A stretch of DNA of 64,000 nt from Terrimesophilobacter sp964651535. GTDB lineage: Bacteria; Actinomycetota; Actinomycetes; Actinomycetales; Microbacteriaceae. The position numbers were made by a program, and so were the translations under genes. Shown piece after piece: positions 34,026 through 42,134 of the stretch (positions are counted from its first letter, which is position 1; each line of letters starts with the position of its first letter). A model generated the notes under the pieces. It was not told where the DNA came from. It was given only the letters and a program-made list of their open reading frames with translations, and did not search any database. Location of the stretch: NCBI GenBank assembly GCA_964651535.1, contig CAZYYE010000003.1:62001-126000 (forward strand), written 5' to 3'.

Positions 34026-34424
34026 ATGAGTGTTCGCTGGTATTCGATCGTCGTCGATTGCAAGGATGTTGCGGCGCAAGCGCGGTGGTGGGCCGATGTG
34101 CTCGACTGGCGCGTCGTGTATGAATCGGAGGACGAGTTCGTCATCGTGCCCCCGCGCGCTCTCGAAGAAAACCGTCAGGTCCCGCTCGATGAGCAAGGGC
34201 CAGGCCTGGTCTTCGTGACTGTCCCGGAGGGCAAGACCGTGAAGAATCGGCTCCACATCGACCTCGCGCCCGGACCGGACGACGACCAGGCCGCCGAGGT
34301 CGCGCGACTCGAGGCGCTCGGCGCGACGCGGGTCAACGTCGGCCAGGACGAATCGTCGGTCACCTGGGTCGTGCTCGCAGACCCCGAGGGCAACGAATTC
34401 TGCGTTTTGTCGCCGCGGGGCTGA
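34026..34424 (+). CDS. VOC-superfamily (glyoxalase-like) protein
   Basis: 132 residues; two beta-alpha-beta-beta-beta modules (VRWYSIVVDCKDVAAQARWWADVLDW and VTWVVLADPEGNEFCVL). The conserved NRLHIDL and DPEGNEFC are typical of the small 'glyoxalase-like' VOC group in actinobacteria, whose substrates are mostly unknown. The ATG at 34026 is 1 bp after the epimerase stop and has GAGGAG upstream, so it is in the same operon. Confidence 0.82.
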   Translation: MSVRWYSIVVDCKDVAAQARWWADVLDWRVVYESEDEFVIVPPRALEENRQVPLDEQGPGLVFVTVPEGKTVKNRLHIDLAPGPDDDQAAEVARLEALGATRVNVGQDESSVTWVVLADPEGNEFCVLSPRG

Positions 34425-34429
34425 CGCGC

Positions 34430-34435
34430 TAGGCT
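34430..34435 (+). promoter_or_regulatory. -10 box TAGGCT for rpsA
   Basis: TAGGCT would start transcription near 34442, leaving a ~110-nt leader before the rpsA ATG. The leader has GGAG 10 bp before the ATG but no structure I can name. Confidence 0.5.
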
Positions 34436-34551
34436 GGAACGTCACGTCTGTGCAATCACGGCCATGACGTCCTATCCGCCTGCCACGGCGACACAACCTA
34501 TGCACGATCCCGCTCGTGGCCCGATTATGCCCATACTGGAGCAACAACTAC

Positions 34552-36000
34552 ATGACAACCGCAACGACCGCCGGCCCCAAGCAGGTCGCCATCAACGACA
34601 TTGGCTCTGCTGAAGATTTTCTCGCCGCGGTCGAAAAAACTCTGAAGTTCTTCAATGACGGCGACCTCATCGAGGGCACGGTCGTCAAGATCGATCGCGA
34701 CGAGGTTCTCCTCGACGTCGGTTACAAGACCGAGGGCGTTATTCCCTCCCGTGAACTGTCCATCAAGCACGACGTCGACCCCGACGAGGTCGTCAAGGTC
34801 GGCGACATGGTCGAAGCTCTCGTGCTCCAGAAGGAGGACAAAGAGGGCCGCCTCATCCTGTCGAAGAAGCGCGCGCAGTACGAGCGCGCGTGGGGCGACG
34901 TCGAGAAGATCAAGGATGACGACGGCGTCGTCACCGGCACGGTCATCGAGGTCGTCAAGGGCGGGCTCATCGTCGACATCGGACTCCGCGGCTTCCTTCC
35001 GGCATCCCTCATCGAGCTTCGCCGCGTCCGCGACCTCACGCCGTACCTCGGCCAGGAGATCGAGGCGAAGATCCTCGAACTCGACAAGAACCGCAACAAC
35101 GTCGTGCTGTCCCGCCGCGCGCTCCTCGAGCAGACGCAGAGCGAGAGCCGCAGTTCCTTCCTCGGAAACCTCGCCAAGGGCCAGGTCCGCAAGGGCGTCG
35201 TGTCCTCGATCGTGAACTTCGGGGCATTCGTCGACCTGGGTGGAGTGGACGGTCTCGTCCACGTCTCCGAGCTCAGTTGGAAGCACATCGAGCACGCGAG
35301 CGAGGTTGTCGAGGTGGGCCAGGAGGTCACCGTCGAGATCCTCGACGTCGAGCTCGACCGCGAGCGCGTCTCCCTGTCGCTCAAGGCGACGCAGGAAGAC
35401 CCATGGCAGTTGTTCGCGCGCACGCACGCGATCGGCCAGGTTGCACCGGGCAAGGTCACGAAGCTCGTTCCGTTCGGCGCATTCGTGCGCGTTGCGGACG
35501 GCATCGAGGGCCTTGTGCACATTTCGGAGCTCTCCGGCAAGCACGTGGAACTCGCCGAGCAGGTTGTCTCCGTGAACGACGAAGTGTTCGTCAAGGTCAT
35601 CGACATCGATCTCGAGCGCCGCCGCATCTCGCTGAGCCTCAAGCAGGCCAACGAGGGAGTCGACCCGGAGGGCACCGAGTTCGACCCGGCACTCTACGGC
35701 ATGCTTACCGAGTACGACGAGGCGGGCAACTACAAGTACCCGGATGGATTCGACCCGGAAACGAACGAGTGGAAAGAGGGCTTCGAGTCCCAGCGCGAAA
35801 AGTGGGAGCTCGACTACGCAGCAGCCCAGGCTCGCTGGGAAGCCCACAAGGTGCAGGTCGCCGCTGCCGCGAACGAGCCGATCGGCGACGTCCCGGCATC
35901 GTCGGGTTCCTCGTTTTCTGCAGAAGAATCCGGCGCTGGCACTCTCGCCGACGACGAGGCGCTCGCCGCCCTTCGCGAGAAGCTCTCCGGAAACAGCTAG
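34552..36000 (+). CDS. rpsA: 30S ribosomal protein S1
   Basis: 482 residues, four S1 RNA-binding domains (about 38-108, 123-193, 208-278, 293-363), each with the G..V..G.. / V..F..E pattern (for example GVVSSIVNFGAFVDLGG and GKVTKLVPFGAFVRVADG). The tail (~365-482) is acidic and low-complexity, and lacks the fifth and sixth domains of E. coli S1, as usual for actinobacteria. The ATG at 34552 starts TTATTAGPKQVAINDIGS, the typical N-terminus; an in-frame GTG at 34516 was rejected because of GGAG before the ATG. The stop is one base away from the convergent DUF4126 stop. Confidence 0.95.
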   Translation: MTTATTAGPKQVAINDIGSAEDFLAAVEKTLKFFNDGDLIEGTVVKIDRDEVLLDVGYKTEGVIPSRELSIKHDVDPDEVVKVGDMVEALVLQKEDKEGRLILSKKRAQYERAWGDVEKIKDDDGVVTGTVIEVVKGGLIVDIGLRGFLPASLIELRRVRDLTPYLGQEIEAKILELDKNRNNVVLSRRALLEQTQSESRSSFLGNLAKGQVRKGVVSSIVNFGAFVDLGGVDGLVHVSELSWKHIEHASEVVEVGQEVTVEILDVELDRERVSLSLKATQEDPWQLFARTHAIGQVAPGKVTKLVPFGAFVRVADGIEGLVHISELSGKHVELAEQVVSVNDEVFVKVIDIDLERRRISLSLKQANEGVDPEGTEFDPALYGMLTEYDEAGNYKYPDGFDPETNEWKEGFESQREKWELDYAAAQARWEAHKVQVAAAANEPIGDVPASSGSSFSAEESGAGTLADDEALAALREKLSGNS

Positions 36001-36001
36001 C

Positions 36002-36631
36002 TCACGGAAGTACTTCGTACTTCGCCGATTCGGCCGGTTCCTTGCGGGACCGGCCGTTTCGTTTGCGTACGCGCCGCGCCAGGCGCCACAAGAGCCATGC
36101 GGCGATCGGAATCGCGACGATGACGAGCACGGGGATCAGGATCGCGAGAATCGCCATCGCAACGCTGCCGACGTCTTCTGCTGCGCTCACGACGGGGGTC
36201 AGTATTCCCGCGGAGGCGACGTTGATCATGGGGCGGATCGCGGACTTTGCCACGTGCACGGCAAGTGCGATGACTACCCCGAGCGCGATGGGGAACCACT
36301 GATTGCCGGAAAAGAACGCCTCCGGGTTCGTGACGGCGGCCGTCGTCGCTGTGGACCCGGAACCAAAAGCGAGACCGCCGGCCGTGGGCCGCACGACGGT
36401 CTGAATCCAGTCGTTGACGTGGTCAACGACAGGTATTTTGTCCGCAACGAGTTCGATGGCGAGGAGAATCCCGAGGATTCCCAGAACCCAGGGGTTTTCG
36501 AGCCAGGCCCAGCTGGCCGGGAGGTTCACGACATCCAGGAAACGACCGGCGAGCCCGAGCGCGAGAAGGGGGATGTAGGCGTTGAGGCCCGCGGAAACCG
36601 CGAGTCCCGCGCCTGTGAGGAACTCCAGCAT
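36002..36631 (-). CDS. DUF4126 membrane protein
   Basis: 209 residues. GAGLAVSAGLNAYIPLLALGLAGRF at the N-terminus and the ELVADKIPVVDHVNDWIQTVVRPTAGG stretch are DUF4126 hallmarks; four to five transmembrane segments and a basic cytosolic tail. Function unknown. AAGGGG 6 bp before the ATG is a good ribosome site. It is divergent from coaE across 58 bp with a symmetric promoter, and its last codons carry the probable rpsA terminator hairpin. Confidence 0.85.
   Translation of the reverse strand: MLEFLTGAGLAVSAGLNAYIPLLALGLAGRFLDVVNLPASWAWLENPWVLGILGILLAIELVADKIPVVDHVNDWIQTVVRPTAGGLAFGSGSTATTAAVTNPEAFFSGNQWFPIALGVVIALAVHVAKSAIRPMINVASAGILTPVVSAAEDVGSVAMAILAILIPVLVIVAIPIAAWLLWRLARRVRKRNGRSRKEPAESAKYEVLP
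36031..36060 (+). terminator. Intrinsic terminator of rpsA
   Basis: CGGCCGGTTCC (36031-36041), loop TTGC, GGGACCGGCCG (36046-36056), an 11-bp stem with one G-U-type pair, followed by TTTCGTTT. It starts 30 bp past the rpsA stop but lies inside the 3' coding end of the minus-strand DUF4126 gene. The opposite strand has no long U tract. Confidence 0.7.
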
Positions 36632-36657
36632 GCCGTCCCCTTTGCTTCGGTGGCATC

Positions 36658-36683
36658 ACGCTAGCACGGCGCCAAGCTAGCAT
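36658..36683. promoter_or_regulatory. Symmetric divergent promoter of coaE and the DUF4126 gene
   Basis: Palindromic GCTAGC at 36660-36665 and 36676-36681 flank palindromic GGCGCC at 36668-36673; the whole is symmetric about 36670.5 except two bases. Each GCTAGC contains a -10: TAGCAT (36678-36683, plus strand, 6 bp before the coaE GTG, so leaderless) and TAGCGT (36663-36658, minus strand, ~27 bp before the DUF4126 ATG). Each -10 lies about where the other promoter's -35 would be, so the two may compete or respond to one regulator. Confidence 0.6.
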
Positions 36684-36689
36684 GGCGGG

Positions 36690-37298
36690 GTGTACCTGAT
36701 CGGACTCACCGGCGGAATCGCCTCGGGAAAATCGGTGGTCGCCGGCCGTCTCGCCGAGCACGGTGCGATCCACATCGACGCGGACGTCCTCGCCCGAGAG
36801 GTTGTGGAACCAGGGCAACCGGCACTCGCCGAGATCGAGAGGAGTTTCGGCCCCGACGTCATCGGGCACGATGGCCGGCTCGACAGGGCCGCGCTCGCGT
36901 CCGTGATTTTCGCCGACCCTGAGCGCCGCGAGGTGCTCAATGCGATTACGCACCCTGCCGTCAAGGCCCGCGCCCGGGAGCTCATGAACGCTGCCGCTGA
37001 GAAGAACCCCCGCGCGATCATCGTGTACGACGTACCGCTGCTGATCGAAGCGCGCGTGGATGCTGAGCACGAATTCGACCTCATCGTGGTTGTGAATGCG
37101 AGCACTCAAACCCGGTTGGCGAGGCTCATGGAGTTGCGCGGACTTTCGCGAGCGGAAGCGGTGCACCGCCTCAATTCGCAAGTGAGCGACACGGAGCGAC
37201 TTGCGATCGCCGACGTCGTGATCGACAGCAATGGCACGCTCGACGACACGCTCCGCCAGGCCGACGCGCTGTGGGAGAGCGTGTCCCGTGCCGCATGA
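36690..37298 (+). CDS. coaE: Dephospho-CoA kinase
   Basis: 202 residues; last step of CoA synthesis. P-loop GLTGGIASGKS at 5-15, IHIDADVLAREVV (catalytic Asp), HPAVKARARELM and VYDVPLLIEA are family motifs. It is the plain kinase without the C-terminal GrpB/UPF0157 domain seen in mycobacterial CoaE. GTG 36690 coincides with the predicted transcription start. uvrB follows after 58 bp with its own promoter. Confidence 0.95.
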   Translation: MYLIGLTGGIASGKSVVAGRLAEHGAIHIDADVLAREVVEPGQPALAEIERSFGPDVIGHDGRLDRAALASVIFADPERREVLNAITHPAVKARARELMNAAAEKNPRAIIVYDVPLLIEARVDAEHEFDLIVVVNASTQTRLARLMELRGLSRAEAVHRLNSQVSDTERLAIADVVIDSNGTLDDTLRQADALWESVSRAA

Positions 37299-37344
37299 GT
37301 TCCGCTGAGGGCAAACACGCCCTCTCGTAGTCAGTGGTTCTGTT

Positions 37345-37350
37345 TAGGCT
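37345..37350 (+). promoter_or_regulatory. -10 box TAGGCT for uvrB (leaderless)
   Basis: TAGGCT ends 6 bp before the ATG of uvrB at 37357; the A of the start codon falls exactly at the expected +1. No Shine-Dalgarno sequence. No LexA SOS box was apparent immediately upstream. Confidence 0.65.
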
Positions 37351-37356
37351 TGAGAA

Positions 37357-39438
37357 ATGCAACCCACCCGCGCCGTCCGTCCTTTCGAGGTGGTCAGCGA
37401 GTATGTCCCGAGCGGCGACCAGCCTGCGGCGATCGCCGAGCTCGCCGCGCGCATCAACGCGGGGGAGACGGATGTTGTGCTCCTCGGCGCGACGGGAACG
37501 GGCAAGTCCGCGACGACCGCGTGGCTCATCGAGCAAGTGCAGCGCCCGACCCTCGTGCTGTCCCACAACAAGACGCTCGCAGCCCAGCTTGCGAACGAGT
37601 TCCGCGAGCTCATGCCCAACAACGCGGTCGAGTATTTCGTGTCCTACTACGACTACTACCAGCCGGAAGCGTATGTTCCGCAGACCGATACCTTTATCGA
37701 AAAGGACAGTTCCATCAACGCCGAAGTGGAACGGTTGCGGCATTCGACCACGAATTCGCTCTTGAGCCGCAGGGACGTCGTCGTGGTCTCCACGGTGTCG
37801 TGCATTTATGGCCTCGGCGCGGCCGAGGAGTACCTCGAGGCGATGGTTGCGCTCCAGGTGGGGGAGCACATCCCACGCGACCAGCTCATCCGGCGGCTCG
37901 TCGCCATGCAGTATCAGCGCAACGACATCGACTTTTCGCGCGGAAAGTTCCGCGTCCGCGGCGACACGATCGAAATCATTCCCGTGTACGAGGAACACGC
38001 CATTCGCATTGAAATGTTCGGCGACGAGATCGAGGCGCTGTTTTCGCTGCACCCCCTCACGGGCGATGTCATCGAGGCGCTGGATGCGGTGTCGCTGTTC
38101 CCGGCAACTCACTATGCTGCGAGCCCTGTGACGATGAAGCGCGCGATTGCTTCGATCAAAGAGGAGCTCGCGGTGCGGCTGGACGAGCTCGAGCGGCAGG
38201 GCAAGCTCCTGGAGGCCCAGCGGCTCCGCATGCGCACGACGTTCGACCTCGAGATGATGGAGCAGATCGGATTCTGCAGCGGCATCGAAAACTATTCGCG
38301 CCACATCGACGGGCGCAGCGCCGGCGAACCGCCGAACTGCCTTCTCGATTATTTCCCCGAGGACTTCCTCGTCGTCATCGACGAGTCCCACGTCACGGTG
38401 CCGCAGATCGGCGCCATGTACGAGGGGGACGCGAGCCGCAAGCGGACGCTCGTCGAGCACGGGTTCCGACTTCCGAGTGCGCTCGACAACCGGCCGCTGA
38501 CGTGGACCGAGTTCCTCGAGCGAGTGGGGCAGAAAGTGTACCTTTCGGCGACACCAGGACGCTACGAGCTGGGCATCACGGACAGCGTCGTGGAGCAGGT
38601 CATCCGTCCAACGGGTCTCATTGACCCGAAAATCGTCGTGAAACCGAGCAAGGGCCAGATCGATGACTTGCTCGAGGAGATCCGACTGCGCGCGACACGC
38701 AACGAACGCGTGCTCGTGACGACGTTGACGAAGAAAATGGCGGAGGAGCTCACCGATTACTTCACGGAGGCCGGTGTTCGAGTTCGCTACCTCCACTCGG
38801 ATGTCGATACCCTGCGCCGCGTTGAGCTCCTGACCGAACTTCGGCAGGGCGTCTTCGATGTCCTCGTGGGGATCAACCTTCTCCGCGAGGGGTTGGACCT
38901 GCCGGAAGTCTCGCTCGTGTCGATCCTCGACGCGGACAAGGAAGGCTTCCTTCGCTCCTCGACCTCCCTCATCCAGACGATCGGGCGTGCCGCGCGCAAC
39001 GTGTCGGGGGAAGTCCACATGTACGCGGACGTGCTCACCGATTCGATGAAGCTCGCGATCGATGAAACGGACCGCAGACGGGAAAAGCAGGTCGCCTACA
39101 ATGCCGAACACGGCATCGATCCGACCCCTCTGCGCAAACGCATCGCCGACATCACGGATGTGCTCGCGCGCGAGGACGCAGACACCGAGCGGTTCCTCGC
39201 CGGCCGGGATGGAACGAAGAGGACACCCACCCCTGCCCTCGGCAGCGTGGCGCTCAAGCGCGAGGGACTCGCGGCTGCGGGCGCCAACAGCATCGAGGCG
39301 ATCATTCGCGACCTGAACGAGCAAATGCTCCAGGCCGCGAGCGAACTCAAGTTCGAGCTCGCCGCGAGGCTCCGCGACGAAGTGGCGGATTTGAAGAAGG
39401 AATTGCGTCAGATGGAAGCGGCGGGCCACACGACGTGA
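37357..39438 (+). CDS. uvrB: Excinuclease ABC subunit B
   Basis: 693 residues; damage-verifying helicase-like subunit of nucleotide excision repair. Walker A GATGTGKS at 44-51, the damage-wedging beta-hairpin after YFVSYYDYYQPEAY (~90-103), DESHVTVPQ (Walker B), the C-terminal helicase motif QTIGRAARN, and the UVR (UvrC-binding) domain at ~650-685 (IRDLNEQMLQAASELKFELAARLRDE). Length normal. uvrA and uvrC are 5.3 kb downstream, beyond the accessory block. Confidence 0.98.
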   Translation: MQPTRAVRPFEVVSEYVPSGDQPAAIAELAARINAGETDVVLLGATGTGKSATTAWLIEQVQRPTLVLSHNKTLAAQLANEFRELMPNNAVEYFVSYYDYYQPEAYVPQTDTFIEKDSSINAEVERLRHSTTNSLLSRRDVVVVSTVSCIYGLGAAEEYLEAMVALQVGEHIPRDQLIRRLVAMQYQRNDIDFSRGKFRVRGDTIEIIPVYEEHAIRIEMFGDEIEALFSLHPLTGDVIEALDAVSLFPATHYAASPVTMKRAIASIKEELAVRLDELERQGKLLEAQRLRMRTTFDLEMMEQIGFCSGIENYSRHIDGRSAGEPPNCLLDYFPEDFLVVIDESHVTVPQIGAMYEGDASRKRTLVEHGFRLPSALDNRPLTWTEFLERVGQKVYLSATPGRYELGITDSVVEQVIRPTGLIDPKIVVKPSKGQIDDLLEEIRLRATRNERVLVTTLTKKMAEELTDYFTEAGVRVRYLHSDVDTLRRVELLTELRQGVFDVLVGINLLREGLDLPEVSLVSILDADKEGFLRSSTSLIQTIGRAARNVSGEVHMYADVLTDSMKLAIDETDRRREKQVAYNAEHGIDPTPLRKRIADITDVLAREDADTERFLAGRDGTKRTPTPALGSVALKREGLAAAGANSIEAIIRDLNEQMLQAASELKFELAARLRDEVADLKKELRQMEAAGHTT

Positions 39439-39446
39439 GCATGCCT

Positions 39447-39452
39447 TAGGCT
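39447..39452 (+). promoter_or_regulatory. -10 box TAGGCT for the two-methyltransferase gene (leaderless)
   Basis: TAGGCT ends 6 bp before the GTG at 39459, so the transcript should begin with the start codon. It lies in the 20-bp gap after uvrB. Confidence 0.6.
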
Positions 39453-39458
39453 GCAAGG

Positions 39459-42134
39459 GTGCACGACCTCCAACTGGGTGACGGCGCGGGACCGGCAACC
39501 GCAGTCGACTGGTGCGATGAGGCTGAACTCCTGCACTGTCGAGTTTGCGATGCTCGCGGCGAGGGACGGCTCATCGCCAGAATCACGGCGCTCGCTCAGC
39601 ACGAGTTGCCTCTCGTCAGATGCTCCGAGTGCGGCTCAATCGACATCCTGGATTCGCCGCTGGACTCCTCACCGACGGAAGCCTCCGTGGACGGCTATGT
39701 CGAAGCCGGCGCGGGAATCGGAACCATCATGGAAAGCCTCGTACTGGCCGATCCCGCACGCGTCTCTCGGTTCCTCGATGTCGGGTGCAATTACGGGTTC
39801 GCTCTCGACCTCGGACGGTTTTACTACGGGTGGGACGTGCTCGGCGTCGAGCCGTCGCTTTCCGGGATTCGGGGCGCGGCGGAGCTCGGGCTGGACATCC
39901 GCCAGGAGTACCTGACGGGCGAATCGGTGATCGGCGATGACTTCGATTTGATTCTCGCGAGCGAAGTGGTGGAACACGTCCCCCAACCGCTCGACTTCCT
40001 GGCAGCACTCCACGCCCGGGCGGCGCTGAACGGCACGGTCGTGTTGACGACGCCGGCAGCGGAGATCGTCCGTCCGGACAGTCCTCTCGCGGAGATACTC
40101 GGCGCGGTGAGCGCTGGCTACCATTCCTTCATCGCGAGCGAGCAGGGTCTGGAGATACTGCTCCGACGAGCAGGGTTCGCGTCGGTGCGGGTGCGACGCG
40201 ATCGAGGGAACCTCAAGGCGGTGGCTCGACCAGGATCGTCGGCAAGGGAGATTGCGGTCGGGAATCGCGCTGTTCCGAACCTCGCGCCCTACTACGATGC
40301 GCGCGCAGAATCCGCTCGGGCCGGATCCGCCCTCGCGCTGGGAATGGCGGTCAGGTATTTGCGCGCGACGGTCGCCGAGGGTCGATTTCATGCTGCACAC
40401 ATGTCTCTCCCTCGGGTTTTCGAGTCGTTCAGCGCAGTGCACGGCCTCGATGTGAGCGATCCCAAGTCCACGATCGACCGTATCGCCGAGCGAGGCACCG
40501 CGCCGTGGAGCCTGGCGGGTGCGGCGTTCGCACTCGGAATGATCGACCTCCTGCACGCCGGCCGGCCGCAGCGTGCAGCCGAGTTCTTCACGCTGTCGGC
40601 GTCCGCGGCGAGAACCTGGCGCAACGCGGCCGGAGTCGCCGATCTCGACACCGTCGATTTGCTCTTTCAGGCTCCCTACCACCGCGTGCTCGCCCTGTCG
40701 CACTTCGACGGCGAGTCTGCAACCCGCGAGGCCGAGCGCCTCGGCGCGGACGCGGAGTTCAGCGCGCCCGAACTGGCCAGACGTACGCTTTTGCATCAGT
40801 GCCGCGCATTCGTCGACATTGTGTCCCGCGGAACGTACCTCCCGGAAAGCCGGCTTTGCGAACTCGTCGCGAACGTGGCGCCGACGTTCGCTTTGTCGGA
40901 TGACGCCCCCACAAGAGAAACGGGGCTGGACGCGCTGTTCTCACTGGGCATCGCGAGCGTGAACTCCGGAATGCCAATAGAGGGAACGTTGTGGCTCAGG
41001 CAGTGCAGGGACCTGTGCGCGGTGCGTGGCCGACGCGATGTGCACGGCCGGCGGCTTGCAAAACAGTGCACCGTTGCCTTGTCGAAGGTCGACTCGCGGC
41101 CCGCGAGCGCCTCCGCCATCGACGGTGCCGGGAAATTGCATCACTTCATCGACGTGTACTGGTGCGACGCCTATGGGACGTACCTGCAGGGGTGGGCCCA
41201 TCTCGAAGGCGAGACGGTGAACAGCTTGATAGTCGACGTGGGCGGCACGTCGGTGGCCGCGAGGCGCAGCGAGCGTCCGGATCTGCTGGCATTCTGGCCC
41301 GGGCACGAAGCCGTCGCTCGCAGCGGATTCTCCGTTTACGTCCCTGGCAGGCCCGGTGGCGTCGTGAAACTGCGGGCCCGGACCGCGTCACGGGTCGTCG
41401 AATGCGTCGTGGACCTTCCCGATCATCCGCTGCCGGCCCAGAGCGAGAGCGGCGTCGACCCACAGCGATGGGAGCTGGAGAGTGCATGGATGGAGCTTGC
41501 CCCACCCGGACCCGTTCTCGCGCTCGGGGTTCGTTCGTCGAGTGCGGCCAATCTCGAGCGACAGCTGGCCGCGTTTGCCGGCCGCGAGATCATCGGATTC
41601 GACATCCACCCAGGACTCGGCGTGGATGTCGAAGGCGATGTTCATGAGCTGAGCACGCATTTTTCGGCAGGCCGGTTCGCGGTGGTGTGGTCGTGGAGCC
41701 TCCTGGAACACGTGACGACTCCGTGGCTGGTTGCCGCCGAGATTGCGAAAGTGCTCCAGATCGGGGGGCTCGCTGTGATCGGGACCCCGTGGGTCTGGCC
41801 GAGCCACGCGTCTCCGCAGGATTTCTGGCGGTTTTCCCCGGACGGCCTGCAGCAGATTTTCGATGCGAGATTGGGCTTCGCCCCGCACGCGGCCGGATCG
41901 ATGGGCCCCGCCGTCGTTGTCCCTTCGCCCGGTTGGCGGGCGCAGAATCTGGCTATGCCGACGACCACGTCCGACAGCACGTCCTGGATCATCGCGCGGA
42001 AGGTCGATGATCGTGCCGACCACGTGACCTGGCCCTACGATGGGCAGACCGAGAGTTCCGCTGCGCTCCGGTACCCCATCGACGGACTCGCATCGGAGGT
42101 GATCTCGTGGAAGCCGCCGACAGAATCTCTGTGA
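39459..42134 (+). CDS. Large protein with two SAM-methyltransferase-like domains and a zinc ribbon
   Basis: 891 residues, no signal peptide or membrane segment. An N-terminal zinc ribbon (C27, C30, C55, C58) leads into a class I methyltransferase domain (LDVGCNYG 106-113; SEVVEHV 168-174), a layout known in sugar C- or O-methyltransferases such as those of deoxysugar pathways. A mainly helical middle (~300-560) follows, then a beta-rich segment (~560-660; FIDVYWCDAYGTYLQGW), then a second methyltransferase-like domain (~683-850) with GFDIHPGLGVDVEGD and WSWSLLEHV but no glycine-rich SAM loop (LALGVRSSS instead). GTG 39459 coincides with the predicted +1. It overlaps the glycosyltransferase gene by 28 bp; probable role is modifying the exported polysaccharide. 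Function inferred from context only. Confidence 0.75.
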   Translation: MHDLQLGDGAGPATAVDWCDEAELLHCRVCDARGEGRLIARITALAQHELPLVRCSECGSIDILDSPLDSSPTEASVDGYVEAGAGIGTIMESLVLADPARVSRFLDVGCNYGFALDLGRFYYGWDVLGVEPSLSGIRGAAELGLDIRQEYLTGESVIGDDFDLILASEVVEHVPQPLDFLAALHARAALNGTVVLTTPAAEIVRPDSPLAEILGAVSAGYHSFIASEQGLEILLRRAGFASVRVRRDRGNLKAVARPGSSAREIAVGNRAVPNLAPYYDARAESARAGSALALGMAVRYLRATVAEGRFHAAHMSLPRVFESFSAVHGLDVSDPKSTIDRIAERGTAPWSLAGAAFALGMIDLLHAGRPQRAAEFFTLSASAARTWRNAAGVADLDTVDLLFQAPYHRVLALSHFDGESATREAERLGADAEFSAPELARRTLLHQCRAFVDIVSRGTYLPESRLCELVANVAPTFALSDDAPTRETGLDALFSLGIASVNSGMPIEGTLWLRQCRDLCAVRGRRDVHGRRLAKQCTVALSKVDSRPASASAIDGAGKLHHFIDVYWCDAYGTYLQGWAHLEGETVNSLIVDVGGTSVAARRSERPDLLAFWPGHEAVARSGFSVYVPGRPGGVVKLRARTASRVVECVVDLPDHPLPAQSESGVDPQRWELESAWMELAPPGPVLALGVRSSSAANLERQLAAFAGREIIGFDIHPGLGVDVEGDVHELSTHFSAGRFAVVWSWSLLEHVTTPWLVAAEIAKVLQIGGLAVIGTPWVWPSHASPQDFWRFSPDGLQQIFDARLGFAPHAAGSMGPAVVVPSPGWRAQNLAMPTTTSDSTSWIIARKVDDRADHVTWPYDGQTESSAALRYPIDGLASEVISWKPPTESL

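Noticed and set aside
34436..34551. Regulatory structure in the rpsA leader
   Set aside because: A few short inverted repeats but no conserved or extended fold that I can support.
34516..34551. Upstream GTG start for rpsA
   Set aside because: No ribosome site and extra residues not typical of S1; GGAG precedes ATG 34,552.
37171..39498. A 775-codon minus-strand open frame opposite uvrB, and similar long minus frames opposite priA, trpE, gltB, gltD, rsmB and uvrC
   Set aside because: They mirror the codon structure of high-GC plus-strand genes, have Arg/Pro/Ala/His-rich compositions and no recognisable domain.
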